Positions 1-7,466 of a stretch of 64,000 nt of DNA are shown piece by piece. The DNA is from Muribaculaceae bacterium. GTDB lineage: Bacteria; Bacteroidota; Bacteroidia; Bacteroidales; Muribaculaceae. The translations under genes were made by a program, and so were the position numbers. The stretch spans positions 1-64,000 of the forward strand of contig JAFYYI010000040.1 of NCBI GenBank assembly GCA_017557665.1. The letters run 5' to 3'. Each line of letters starts with the position of its first letter. The stretch's first letter is position 1. Under the pieces are notes generated by a model. That model saw nothing but the letters and a program-made list of their open reading frames with translations. It had not been told where the DNA came from and ran no database searches.

Positions 1-98
1 ATTCCTAATTCCTAATTCCTAACTCCTAACTCCTCATTCCTAACTCCTCATTCCTCATTTCTCACTCCTCATTCCTCATTTCTCATTCCTAACGCCTC
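1..98. repeat. Heptamer tandem array at the 3' end of the AGCS gene
   Basis: Fourteen consecutive 7-bp units of the form ATTCCTA, ACTCCTC or ATTTCTC fill the first 98 bases and may continue to the left of the window. The last unit supplies part of the TGA stop codon (97-99, minus strand) of the symporter gene. In the sense direction of that gene the unit reads TGAGGAA or TAGGAAT, so nearly every unit contains a stop trinucleotide. Confidence 0.9.
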
Positions 99-1464
99 AT
101 TTATCATCGTTGGGGGCGTGGTGGTCGAGGCGGTTTCCGTAGAGGTAATGGCGTGTCTCTCGGGCGATGACGCCGCTGAGCAACAGCAGTGACACGAGGT
201 TGGGGATTGCCATGAGGGCGTTCATGCAGTCGGCGGCGTTCCACACGATGTCGAGGCTGATGATGCTGCCCACAAAGACCATGGCGACAAAGATGATGCG
301 GTAGGTCAGCATCCAACGTTTGCCCTTGAGGTATTCCACGGCGCGCTCTCCATAGTAGCACCAGCCCAGGATGGTGGTGAAGGCGAAGGTCAGCAGGCCG
401 AAGGTGAGCAACGGTGTGCCCACATACGGGATCTTGGAGAAGGCGGCCTTGGTGAGCGCGGCACCGTCACTGGCGCTGATATCGGGATGGGCGATAATCG
501 AGCTGACGATGACAAGGCCGGTGAAGGCACAGATGACCACGGTGTCCCAGAAAGTGCCCGTTGATGAGACGAGGGCCTGGCGAACGGGGTTGCGCGTCTG
601 GGCCGCGGCGGCGACAATGGGAGCGGAGCCCAGACCCGACTCGTTGCTGAACAGACCGCGGGCAATACCCATGCGCGCGGCGATGATGACCGTCGTGCCC
701 ACGAAACCGCCACCGGCGGCCTGGGGCGTGAAGGCTGATTCACAGATGAGCTTGATAGCGGGCCAGACGTATTGTCCGTTGGCAAACAGGATGTAGATGC
801 AGCCCAGGACGTAGAAAAACGCCATGAAGGGCACCAGCGCACTGCACACGCGGGCGATGCTCTTGATGCCGCCCAGGAGGACGAGGGCCGTCAGCAGGCA
901 CACGCCCGCTCCGGTCACCCATGTGGGGATGTTGTAGGACTCGCTGGCAATGGTCGAGATGGCGTTGGCCTGGACGGTGTTGCCGATACCGAACGACGCG
1001 AGGGCGGTGAACAGGGCGAAAAGAATGGCGAGCCATTTCCAACCCAGACCGCGCTCGAGCGCATACATCGGGCCACCCAGCATGCGGCCGTCCTCGGCCT
1101 TGACACGGTACTTGATGGCGAGCAGTCCCTCGCTGTACTTCGTGGCGATGCCGAATACACCCGAGAGCCAGCACCACAGCACGGCGCCGGGTCCGCCTAG
1201 GGCCACTGCGGTGGCCACGCCCACGATGTTACCCGTGCCGATGGTCGCCGCCAGCGCCGTCGCCAGCGCGCCGAACTGTGACACGTCGCCCGTGGAACCC
1301 TTGTCCTTGCTGACCGATAAGCGTATGGCAGTCAACAGCTTGCGTTGAGGCACACCAAGCCTTATGGTGAGAAAAACATGCGTTCCCAGCAATAATATAA
1401 TCATCGGCCACCCCCACAGGTAGTCGCTCAATATCTTGAAAAACTCGTTTAAGATTTCCATCAT
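97..1464 (-). CDS. Alanine/glycine:cation symporter (AGCS family)
   Basis: A 455-residue inner-membrane carrier that should import alanine or glycine with Na+ or H+. The protein is hydrophobic along most of its length, with roughly ten or eleven membrane segments. It carries the family signature around residues 60-95 (GALATALAATIGTGNIVGVA) and the GGPMYALERGLG stretch near residue 130. The length matches the family. Two adjacent ATG codons start the gene; the outer is used here. A promoter-like CTTG-N20-TATCTTTG lies just upstream (minus strand, 1492-1523), giving a leader of about 20 nt. It appears to be a single-gene unit, with a heptamer array directly after its stop. Amino-acid specificity cannot be read from the sequence. 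Confidence 0.93.
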   Translation of the reverse strand: MMEILNEFFKILSDYLWGWPMIILLLGTHVFLTIRLGVPQRKLLTAIRLSVSKDKGSTGDVSQFGALATALAATIGTGNIVGVATAVALGGPGAVLWCWLSGVFGIATKYSEGLLAIKYRVKAEDGRMLGGPMYALERGLGWKWLAILFALFTALASFGIGNTVQANAISTIASESYNIPTWVTGAGVCLLTALVLLGGIKSIARVCSALVPFMAFFYVLGCIYILFANGQYVWPAIKLICESAFTPQAAGGGFVGTTVIIAARMGIARGLFSNESGLGSAPIVAAAAQTRNPVRQALVSSTGTFWDTVVICAFTGLVIVSSIIAHPDISASDGAALTKAAFSKIPYVGTPLLTFGLLTFAFTTILGWCYYGERAVEYLKGKRWMLTYRIIFVAMVFVGSIISLDIVWNAADCMNALMAIPNLVSLLLLSGVIARETRHYLYGNRLDHHAPNDDK

Positions 1465-1491
1465 AGCGTGGTAATATTAAGGTTGAAAATG

Positions 1492-1523
1492 CAAAGATAT
1501 GGATTTATGGCGAGAAAAGCAAG
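1492..1523 (-). promoter_or_regulatory. Promoter of the AGCS gene
   Basis: On the minus strand CTTG (1523-1520), 20 bases, then TATCTTTG (1499-1492), which fits the Bacteroidetes -33/-7 pattern TTTG-N19/20-TAnnTTTG. It lies 28 bases before the start codon. Confidence 0.6.
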
Positions 1524-1639
1524 TTTTCTCGCCATTATCCATCCTGTGGCTCATGCCGGAGGACGGCATCGCTCACGGTGGGGCCATGCAGATTCTATAA
1601 GCCCACGAGCAGTTGTGTCATAATTCAACCACAAGCATT

Positions 1640-1665
1640 ATACCGCCCTGCGGGCGGGAAATTGA
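1640..1665. repeat. Dispersed CCGCCC/GGGCGG hairpin repeat, copy 1
   Basis: A 6-bp stem CCGCCC-TGC-GGGCGG followed by GAAATTGA. The same 26 bases, with one change in the triloop, occur inverted at 26171-26196. The rest of the 308-bp gap between 1465 and 1772 shows the AGCS promoter and nothing else I can identify. Confidence 0.7.
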
Positions 1666-1772
1666 GTAAATTAAAAATGTTGTAATTTCCCGTACGGATA
1701 GCACGGCTATAAAGCCGAGTCGCAGTGTTGACAAAGCCTCTTGCAGGGCAGGTAGACTTGATGGCTTTGAGT

Positions 1773-2414
1773 TTATAACTCGACGATTTTGCCGAAGAAG
1801 TCACCCCAGCCGGCATCCTTGTAGGCTTGGATTGAGCCTGCGGGCACGTGCAGGGTGCGCGGCGAGTAATTCTCATCCTCCAGGGCAAAGGCATTGAATC
1901 CGAACTCTATCTGAGTCGGGTCGGCGATGTAGCTATACACATCGGTGAGGCTCGTGCAGTTCTGGAAGGCCCAAATCTTGATTTCGGTGATGCTGGCGGG
2001 CAGGTTCACCCGGGTGATGGCAGAACCTTCAAAAGCAGCCGAGCCGATGAAGGTGACACCGTCGGGGATTTCAATACTTGACAAGCTGATGCAATTCTCA
2101 AAGGAGTGGTCGCCAATCTCATTCACCGAGTTGAGGAGACTCACACCGGTGAGTTCGGTGCAGTTGCTGAAGGCATAGGCGTTGATTTTGGTGACCGGGT
2201 AGGTCGTTCCGTCATGGGTGACCGAAGCGGGTATCGCCACATTACCGCTATAATGGCCTCCATTCTCGCCCTGGTCGCTGACCATGGCATAGTCGCCCCA
2301 CAAGTCGGTGGTGTAGTACACGCCGTCAACGACAAAATCATAGGCCATCGCTGTCATCGGCAACAGGAAGGCGAGTAGCAACAATGGGGTTCGAAGTAAT
2401 CTTTTCATCTTCAT
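1773..2414 (-). CDS. Secreted BspA-type leucine-rich repeat protein
   Basis: A 213-residue exported protein. A signal peptide covers about the first 24 residues (hydrophobic core LLLLAFLLP, end AMA-Y). After it come LRR_5/BspA-like units with the usual pattern of INAYAFSNCTELTGVSL, IGDHSFENCISLSSIEIP, IGSAAFEGSAITRVNLP and IKIWAFQNCTSLTDVY. The end, with PAGSIQAYKDAGWG, is the standard closing segment of this family, so the gene looks complete. Relatives are surface proteins implicated in binding host or bacterial partners; the ligand is unknown. A TAACTTTG box (minus strand, 2461-2454) lies 40 bases upstream and is divergent to the next gene. Confidence 0.85.
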   Translation of the reverse strand: MKMKRLLRTPLLLLAFLLPMTAMAYDFVVDGVYYTTDLWGDYAMVSDQGENGGHYSGNVAIPASVTHDGTTYPVTKINAYAFSNCTELTGVSLLNSVNEIGDHSFENCISLSSIEIPDGVTFIGSAAFEGSAITRVNLPASITEIKIWAFQNCTSLTDVYSYIADPTQIEFGFNAFALEDENYSPRTLHVPAGSIQAYKDAGWGDFFGKIVEL

Positions 2415-2453
2415 TCGGGTTGTTTAGTTAATACTTAATAGCTTTTCATCACG

Positions 2454-2513
2454 CAAAGTTATTGTTTTTTTTGATGAATAAAGAAATGTTCTCATTTTTT
2501 TTACCTATATTTG
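2454..2513. promoter_or_regulatory. Divergent -7 boxes between the LRR gene and the 411-aa protein gene
   Basis: TAACTTTG on the minus strand (2461-2454) serves the LRR gene, and TATATTTG on the plus strand (2506-2513) serves the gene at 2563. Neither has a convincing TTTG at -33, so only the -7 elements are supported. Confidence 0.45.
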
Positions 2514-2562
2514 CACCATAATAACACAAGATTAACCAACATTATTAACGATTAAACCAAAA

Positions 2563-3798
2563 ATGCGTATGAAAAAATTGTCTTTACTTATCATGAGTGC
2601 GCTTGTCGCCATGAGTGCGTCGGCTATTGTGAAGTCGGCCGGTAACTCCTATCGAACGATGGACAAGCTGTCCAATGCGGCGACGCAGAACGGCCCGTCG
2701 CGTGTTGATATCATCACCGAGCAGCCCGAGGGTACTGTGGTGACCTATGCCCGCGACGGCGAGTTCATGATGGTGAGCCTCTACGGCTATGAGGCCACTT
2801 ACCAGACAGGCCGCGTCAAGGTGGTCTATGCCGATGACGGCCAGACGGTTTACATCAAGGATCCCTTGTGCTATGGCGAGGGCGTCGGCGCATGGGTTTA
2901 TGGCTACTTGAGCGACGACGGTTCGACCATCGATGTCCCCCTGGGACAGTATGTTTCCTGGAACGAGGAATACAACTATGGCCTGGTTCTGGCATGGGGC
3001 TCGTCGATGGTCCTCGACTTGGGTGACGACTTCTATTGGCTCGATTTCTATGCCGACGAGAGCAAGGAAGCGGTGACCTATGCCATTGACCCCGAAAACG
3101 GCACCATCACGATGCTCGACAGCGAGGGTAGTGTGGACAATCCCTTCCCCTACAACTGCGAGGCAACAGGTCTTGCCGGTGTGTGGAGCGATGACGGCTC
3201 GTTGGCCACCATCGAGTGGGGCTCAACCTGGACTGTGCTCGGCGACGCTATGCCTGCCGTGCCCGCCAATCCCGAGGCCGTCGAATTCTTTGACTGTGGC
3301 GATGAGGATGGCTACACCCGCTTTGACTTCAACATCAACCTGGTTGACGTCGATGGCAATGCGCTCGATCCCGATTGCCTGACCTACAGCATCTTCACCG
3401 ACAATGACCAGTTGTTTACCTTCGATTACGACACCTATGGCGTGAACAACGGCTTTGACACCGACATGACCGAGATCCCCTACGGCTACAGCGGTTATGA
3501 CTTCTACCTGCGCCGTGTTTACTTCTACCGCACCAACACGGGTGACAATCCCTTGTTCACCTGGCGCATCGGCATCCAGCTCAACTACACGGTTGATGGC
3601 ATCACCAACAAGTCGGACATCGTTTACCTCGAGGTTTATCCTCACACGTCTGTAGCCGAGGTGAATGCCGGCAAGACCGTTGCTGGTGTACGCTACTACA
3701 ACATGGCCGGTCAGGAAATGGCACAGCCCGATGGCTTGACTATCCAGGTGACCACCTACACCGACGGCACCACCAGCGCTGTTAAGGTGATGAAGTGA
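2563..3798 (+). CDS. Secreted protein with C-terminal sorting-like module
   Basis: A 411-residue protein of unknown function. A signal peptide occupies about residues 1-22 (MRMKKLSLLIMSALVAMSASA). One globular module of about 190 residues (roughly 45-235) begins ITEQPEGTVVTYARDGEF and contains VYADDGQTVYIKDP. The C-terminal stretch, about 355-411, ends AGKTVAGVRYYNMAGQEMAQ...VTTYTDGTTSAVKVMK. The protein at 36777-38570 is a clear paralog carrying two copies of the first module, and the protein at 26287-27267 shares the C-terminal stretch. The end module resembles the conserved tails of secreted Prevotella and Muribaculaceae proteins and may be an export or anchoring signal; that is inference. 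The second ATG (2569) is an alternative start. Confidence 0.8.
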   Translation: MRMKKLSLLIMSALVAMSASAIVKSAGNSYRTMDKLSNAATQNGPSRVDIITEQPEGTVVTYARDGEFMMVSLYGYEATYQTGRVKVVYADDGQTVYIKDPLCYGEGVGAWVYGYLSDDGSTIDVPLGQYVSWNEEYNYGLVLAWGSSMVLDLGDDFYWLDFYADESKEAVTYAIDPENGTITMLDSEGSVDNPFPYNCEATGLAGVWSDDGSLATIEWGSTWTVLGDAMPAVPANPEAVEFFDCGDEDGYTRFDFNINLVDVDGNALDPDCLTYSIFTDNDQLFTFDYDTYGVNNGFDTDMTEIPYGYSGYDFYLRRVYFYRTNTGDNPLFTWRIGIQLNYTVDGITNKSDIVYLEVYPHTSVAEVNAGKTVAGVRYYNMAGQEMAQPDGLTIQVTTYTDGTTSAVKVMK

Positions 3799-3800
3799 TT

Positions 3801-3835
3801 GATTGGGCTTTAGCTTTTAGGCTTTAGGTCTATTG
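3801..3835 (+). repeat. Heptamer array after the stop of the 411-aa gene
   Basis: Five 7-bp units, GATTGGG CTTTAGC TTTTAGG CTTTAGG TCTATTG, begin two bases after the TGA stop. The central units carry TAG. The array lies between the stop codon and the terminator at 3846. Confidence 0.7.
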
Positions 3836-3845
3836 CAGACGAATT

Positions 3846-3879
3846 GTGGGGACGCAAGACATTGCGTCTCCACGTTTTT
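3846..3879 (+). terminator. Terminator of the 411-aa gene, identical to that of its paralog
   Basis: GTGGGGACGCAA-GACA-TTGCGTCTCCAC forms a 12-bp stem with one G-T pair, followed by GTTTTT. The same stem and loop sit, inverted, after the paralogous gene at 36777-38570 (36696-36723). Confidence 0.8.
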
Positions 3880-3938
3880 AGTGATGTTACTGGGATGGTG
3901 TCCTCATGCCTTGAGTGCCCCGATGGGGTCCTTGAGTT

Positions 3939-4381
3939 GTCATGAATGATAAAAAACGATTTGTGTCCGGTAAACATCGTTTAGGATGAAGCAGGCAAGG
4001 ACACTTGTTCATGCGTGCGAAACACCCGGAGGGTGTCATTTGAGTAACCGTGGGTACCTGCTAACGAAACGAGTGTAGCGAGTGAAGTGGCAGGCACCCA
4101 CGGTGCTGCAATCCGTCCATATCGTCGCTGGAGGCGACCCCATTACCCATAATTATCCAGGGGGTCGCCTTCAGCGACATTCTTTTGTATGGCCTTACCC
4201 GTGGTGATGCTGACTCTCTCGCTCCGCTCAATCGCCAGCATTACCACGGGTTACTCAAATGCTCGCCCGGGCGAGAGTTACCCTAAAGTAAGCCTTAAGA
4301 CTGATTGACGTGCATAGTAATTATCAGTCAATGAATTAGGGGGTGAATAGATTTTTAGTGGTCATGAATGATAAAAAACGA
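3939..4381. repeat. Non-coding segment bounded by a 21-bp direct repeat
   Basis: The 21 bases beginning GTCATGAATGATAAAAAA occur exactly at 3939-3959 and again at 4361-4381, 422 bp apart. The interval has no credible gene. It holds the multi-hairpin element at 4022-4274. The second copy lies just upstream of the next gene's promoter. The repeats could be a recombination or insertion scar, or a shared regulatory sequence. Confidence 0.75.
4022..4274. repeat. Compound palindromic element (cloverleaf of three long hairpins)
   Basis: A small hairpin ACACCC-GGA-GGGTGT (4022-4036) is followed by CATTTGAGTAACC, whose near-complement GGGTTACTCAAATG returns at 4248-4261. Inside lie three strong hairpins: 4047-4104 (15-bp stem, one mismatch), 4124-4178 (18-bp stem with one wobble) and 4197-4251 (16-bp stem with one wobble). 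The palindrome CTCGCCCGGGCGAG (4262-4275) follows. The third hairpin is an inverted, diverged copy of the first, with paired changes in the stem and a similar GAGCG-AGCGAG loop. Confidence 0.8.
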
Positions 4382-4412
4382 CAATTATTTACGGTTTTTG
4401 AATTAAAAGGTG

Positions 4413-4420
4413 TATATTTG
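4413..4420 (+). promoter_or_regulatory. -7 box upstream of the fibronectin/dockerin gene
   Basis: TATATTTG fits TAnnTTTG and lies 53 bases before the chosen ATG. It argues against a start at 4420, which would put the start codon inside the promoter. No good TTTG is found at the -33 distance. Confidence 0.45.
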
Positions 4421-4473
4421 TGGGCCAAATGTCATTTAAAACCGTAAGTAACATTTTCATCAATTCTTTGCTT

Positions 4474-5820
4474 ATGAGAAAATATTTATTTGCACTCTCG
4501 GCTGTGATAGCAGCATTTATGGCTCCAGCTGGCATCCATGCGACGACAGTTCCCACCGACATGTATGTTGAGCCGGGAACCCATTCCTGCGTGGTCACTT
4601 GGAACGATGACGACAATAGCGCTTGGAACCTGCGCTACAGGTTGTATTCCGAAGAGCCTGCAGAGCCCGTCCTGCTCCACTCGCTGTCCGGTACTGCTTA
4701 CTCTGGCAGCTATGCCGACATCACTTTGTCTGCTCCTTGGGGTGGTGTCAACACGCGTGCCGGTAACGGTGCCATCTATATTAAGAACAATTACAACGGC
4801 GTTGCTACGGGCTATATCACCTACACCATTCCCGAGGGGTATATCAATGCCACCTTCACGTTGATGATTAAGACTGTCTCGGGCAACTACGGAGTGGGCA
4901 ACGTCACTGCCTACACGCCACAGACCGCATCGGTGGGTCACGACTTCTCGGGTGGAGAGACTTACAGGTGGCTGGTGACCGCCAGCTCCGGCGAGAAGAT
5001 CACCATCTACTCTACCGACACCAGCTATTCGCCCGATATGGCCCTAATTGCGGTTTATTCGGGCAACGCTACCGGTGCCAAGGCCGCCGATTGGACCTAT
5101 GTGAACAACCTCACCAAGACGGAGTACACCATCGAGGGCCTCGAACTCGGTACCGAGTATGAGGTGCAGGTACAGGCCATCGGCGATGATGGCACCTTGA
5201 GCGACTGGTGCCGGTCTGATGTCTTCATGACCCTTGACGAAGAGCCCTTCGTTACACCGGTTCACATCCTGGGAGATATTGATGACCAAGCATGGGCTCC
5301 CGATGCCGGCACCAAGATGGAGTATGATCCCGAGACCGAGCTCTACACGGCTACCATTCACGTCGAGGATGGAAGGACCTTCGGTTTCTCCACTGAACTT
5401 GATGTTGACGACCAGGGCGGCTGGAACTACCTCTTGCCCTACCGTTTCGGCCCCGAGAGCGACGGCGTGCTCACGTTGACCGATGAGAACCTCGGCAAGC
5501 AACTGACGTTGACCTTTGACAACTGGGGAGATGTCCGTGCCTTGATTGAAGGTGACTATGAGGTGACAGTCAGCTTGGAGCAGAATTACATCATCATCTG
5601 TAAGATTGAGCCCGAATATCAAAAGGGCGATGTGAACAAGGATGGCTTTGTCAATATCACCGATGCCATTGACCTGATTGGAATCATTCTCAACCAGAAC
5701 ACGTTTGAGGAGACCGATCACTTCAGCCCCACTGCTGCCGACATGAACAATGACGGCTTCATCACCATCACCGACGCCATCAATCTGATCGACTATCTGA
5801 TTTCAACAGTTAACCCGTAA
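4474..5820 (+). CDS. Secreted Fn3/dockerin-like protein
   Basis: A 448-residue protein. The start MRKYLFALSAVIAAFMAPAGIHA is a good signal peptide; an upstream in-frame start at 4420 is rejected because it overlaps the -7 box. About 25-265 holds fibronectin type III-like strands (SCVVTWNDDDNSAWNLRYR; TEYTIEGLELGTEYEVQVQA) around a cleaved-adhesin-like insert. About 270-375 is a beta domain resembling SusE/SusF starch-binding folds (VHILGDIDDQAWAPDAGT). The last 60 residues are a dockerin type I pair, DVNKDGFVNITDAIDLIGIIL and DMNNDGFITITDAINLIDYL, with the Asp/Asn calcium ligands kept. No cohesin is encoded in the window, so the dockerin's partner is unknown. Confidence 0.82.
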   Translation: MRKYLFALSAVIAAFMAPAGIHATTVPTDMYVEPGTHSCVVTWNDDDNSAWNLRYRLYSEEPAEPVLLHSLSGTAYSGSYADITLSAPWGGVNTRAGNGAIYIKNNYNGVATGYITYTIPEGYINATFTLMIKTVSGNYGVGNVTAYTPQTASVGHDFSGGETYRWLVTASSGEKITIYSTDTSYSPDMALIAVYSGNATGAKAADWTYVNNLTKTEYTIEGLELGTEYEVQVQAIGDDGTLSDWCRSDVFMTLDEEPFVTPVHILGDIDDQAWAPDAGTKMEYDPETELYTATIHVEDGRTFGFSTELDVDDQGGWNYLLPYRFGPESDGVLTLTDENLGKQLTLTFDNWGDVRALIEGDYEVTVSLEQNYIIICKIEPEYQKGDVNKDGFVNITDAIDLIGIILNQNTFEETDHFSPTAADMNNDGFITITDAINLIDYLISTVNP

Positions 5821-5884
5821 TCAACGGTTAAGCACATTCTTCAGGCAATGATATAGACATTGTCCCTCGCGGACCTCTGAACAG

Positions 5885-5914
5885 AAAAATGCAGCCATGG
5901 CTGCATTTTTTTTT
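5885..5914 (+). terminator. Terminator of the dockerin gene at 4474
   Basis: A perfect 26-base palindrome AAAAATGCAGCC/ATGGCTGC and so on, followed by a run of T. Confidence 0.85.
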
Positions 5915-5945
5915 GATGCTGTTCCCTGAACAGGGTAGGGTAAAG

Positions 5946-5983
5946 AAAAATCCCGCTGCACCCTTCACGGGCTGAGCGGGATT
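5946..5983 (-). terminator. Terminator of the glp operon
   Basis: On the minus strand AATCCCGCT and its complement (5975-5983 and 5949-5957) form a 9-bp stem, followed by a U run. It lies about 85 bases after the porin stop codon. Confidence 0.8.
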
Positions 5984-6068
5984 CATTGATAGGAAAAAAT
6001 TGATTCTAGAAATGTATATGCTGAATGGTAGTCAGAGATTACATTTTAGATTTTTTGAAATGGATTCC

Positions 6069-7412
6069 TTAGAACGTGAACTGCACGCGGGCCTGAGCCA
6101 TGTGGATGTTCTTGTCGTTGGGCAAGAAAGGCTTGTCGAGCTTGTGCCACGTGTAGTCAAACATGCAGAGCACATAACGGTTGAACGCATAGTTCAGACC
6201 CAGTGTCATGCTGTGAACGTCACCACCACCAACGCTGGTAGCACCGGTGCCGGGCCAGTCCTCCATATAGCCATTGGCATAGTAATGGCCACGGCCGGCG
6301 TTGTAGTATTCACCGTCGGTGAGGTTGTTCAGGCCGGTGTAGTTGTAACGAGCCACGATTTCGAGCGATTTGCCGTCCATGCCGCCGAGCACACCTTCCT
6401 GGTGGTTGTACTTGTAGCCGTTACCCAGCAGCTGGATGCCAGCCTCTACATATCCGCCAAAGAAGTTGTTGTTCTTGAGCTTGTTGGCATTCTCCCACCA
6501 CTCGATGTCGCCCCAACCGTCGATGTTGTTCTGGGCGTCGATGTAGAGCGAGTAGCTGTCGCGCTTCTTGGTGACATGCTTGTAGAAGAACTCACCACGG
6601 GCAAAGAACTTGTCGTTGTGGTAGAGTGCCTCGGCACCAGCGTTGAACACGTTGTTGGCCCAGTCGAGGTCTGCGCTGACAAACTGCTCATCCTCGTCAA
6701 CGAAGGTCTCGAGAGCCTGACCCAGGTGGAGGCTCTTCTTGAGCACATTGTTGTAAACCTCGCCACCGCCCAGGTGAGCCCAGCGAGCGCTAACGCCCAC
6801 GTGCAGGGTCTGGTTGCCATCGGCGATGGGACGGAACAGGTAGCGGCCAGCGACGGTCACACCGTTGAAACCAGCGTCAATCTTGTTGTAGGCGTTCTCG
6901 GTGAACACACCCTGATAGGCCATGAAATGCTGGCTGTTGAACTTGTAGCTGATACCCAGCTCGCGGCCCTCGCCCAGAGCGTAGGACGAACCGGGACGGC
7001 TGATGAAGTGGTAGCTGCCCAACGAGGTGTTGCGGGCCATCGAACCGGCGGGGTCATTGTAGTAACCGGCCTTCACGGCATGGGTGTTGTCGTTGTTGTC
7101 CAGGTGGCTGTACTGCAGGAAGATATTCTTCTGCGAGAACTTGCCGCCGCCAAAGCCGAAGTCGGCATAGAAATACCAGTCCTTGTAGGTCATCGAGGTG
7201 CGGATGCGTGCATCGGTGATTGAAGCGCCGCTCTGCAGAGGGGTGAAGTCGCTGTGATAGTAGGCAGCGTCAGCCATCATGCGTGCGCCGACGGTGAATT
7301 TCACTTCCTTCTCGGCGTTCTCGAGCTCCAGGGTGGGGTCGGTGTCGAAGTCCTGAGCTGCGGCTGTCAAGGCGAAGAGAGCCAAAACAGGCATCAAAAT
7401 ATATTTCTTCAT
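6069..7412 (-). CDS. Outer-membrane porin, porin O/P-like, last gene of the glp operon
   Basis: A 447-residue beta-barrel. The start MKKYILMPVLALFALTAAAQ gives a signal peptide; a start five codons upstream is possible but adds nothing. After about residue 35 the chain alternates polar and aromatic residues in barrel strands (FTVGARMMADAAYYHSDF, WYFYADFGFGGGKFSQKNIFLQYS) and ends MAQARVQFTF with the terminal Phe of outer-membrane proteins. It resembles phosphate-selective porins of the O/P type. It follows glpQ by 54 bases on the same strand and precedes the operon terminator, so the likely job is passage of glycerophosphodiesters or glycerol-3-phosphate across the outer membrane. The substrate is inferred from context only. 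Confidence 0.8.
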   Translation of the reverse strand: MKKYILMPVLALFALTAAAQDFDTDPTLELENAEKEVKFTVGARMMADAAYYHSDFTPLQSGASITDARIRTSMTYKDWYFYADFGFGGGKFSQKNIFLQYSHLDNNDNTHAVKAGYYNDPAGSMARNTSLGSYHFISRPGSSYALGEGRELGISYKFNSQHFMAYQGVFTENAYNKIDAGFNGVTVAGRYLFRPIADGNQTLHVGVSARWAHLGGGEVYNNVLKKSLHLGQALETFVDEDEQFVSADLDWANNVFNAGAEALYHNDKFFARGEFFYKHVTKKRDSYSLYIDAQNNIDGWGDIEWWENANKLKNNNFFGGYVEAGIQLLGNGYKYNHQEGVLGGMDGKSLEIVARYNYTGLNNLTDGEYYNAGRGHYYANGYMEDWPGTGATSVGGGDVHSMTLGLNYAFNRYVLCMFDYTWHKLDKPFLPNDKNIHMAQARVQFTF

Positions 7413-7466
7413 ATTATATTGTGTCAATTTATGTTGTTGTTAATGTTCATTTACACCTGACAGGGA

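Noticed and set aside
1..98. CRISPR array
   Set aside because: The units are 7 bp with no spacers, and no cas genes are present. The same holds for the other tandem arrays.
4022..4274. Integron attC sites
   Set aside because: The hairpins are long and imperfect like attC, but there is no integron integrase, no gene cassettes between them, and the attC core is not recognisable.
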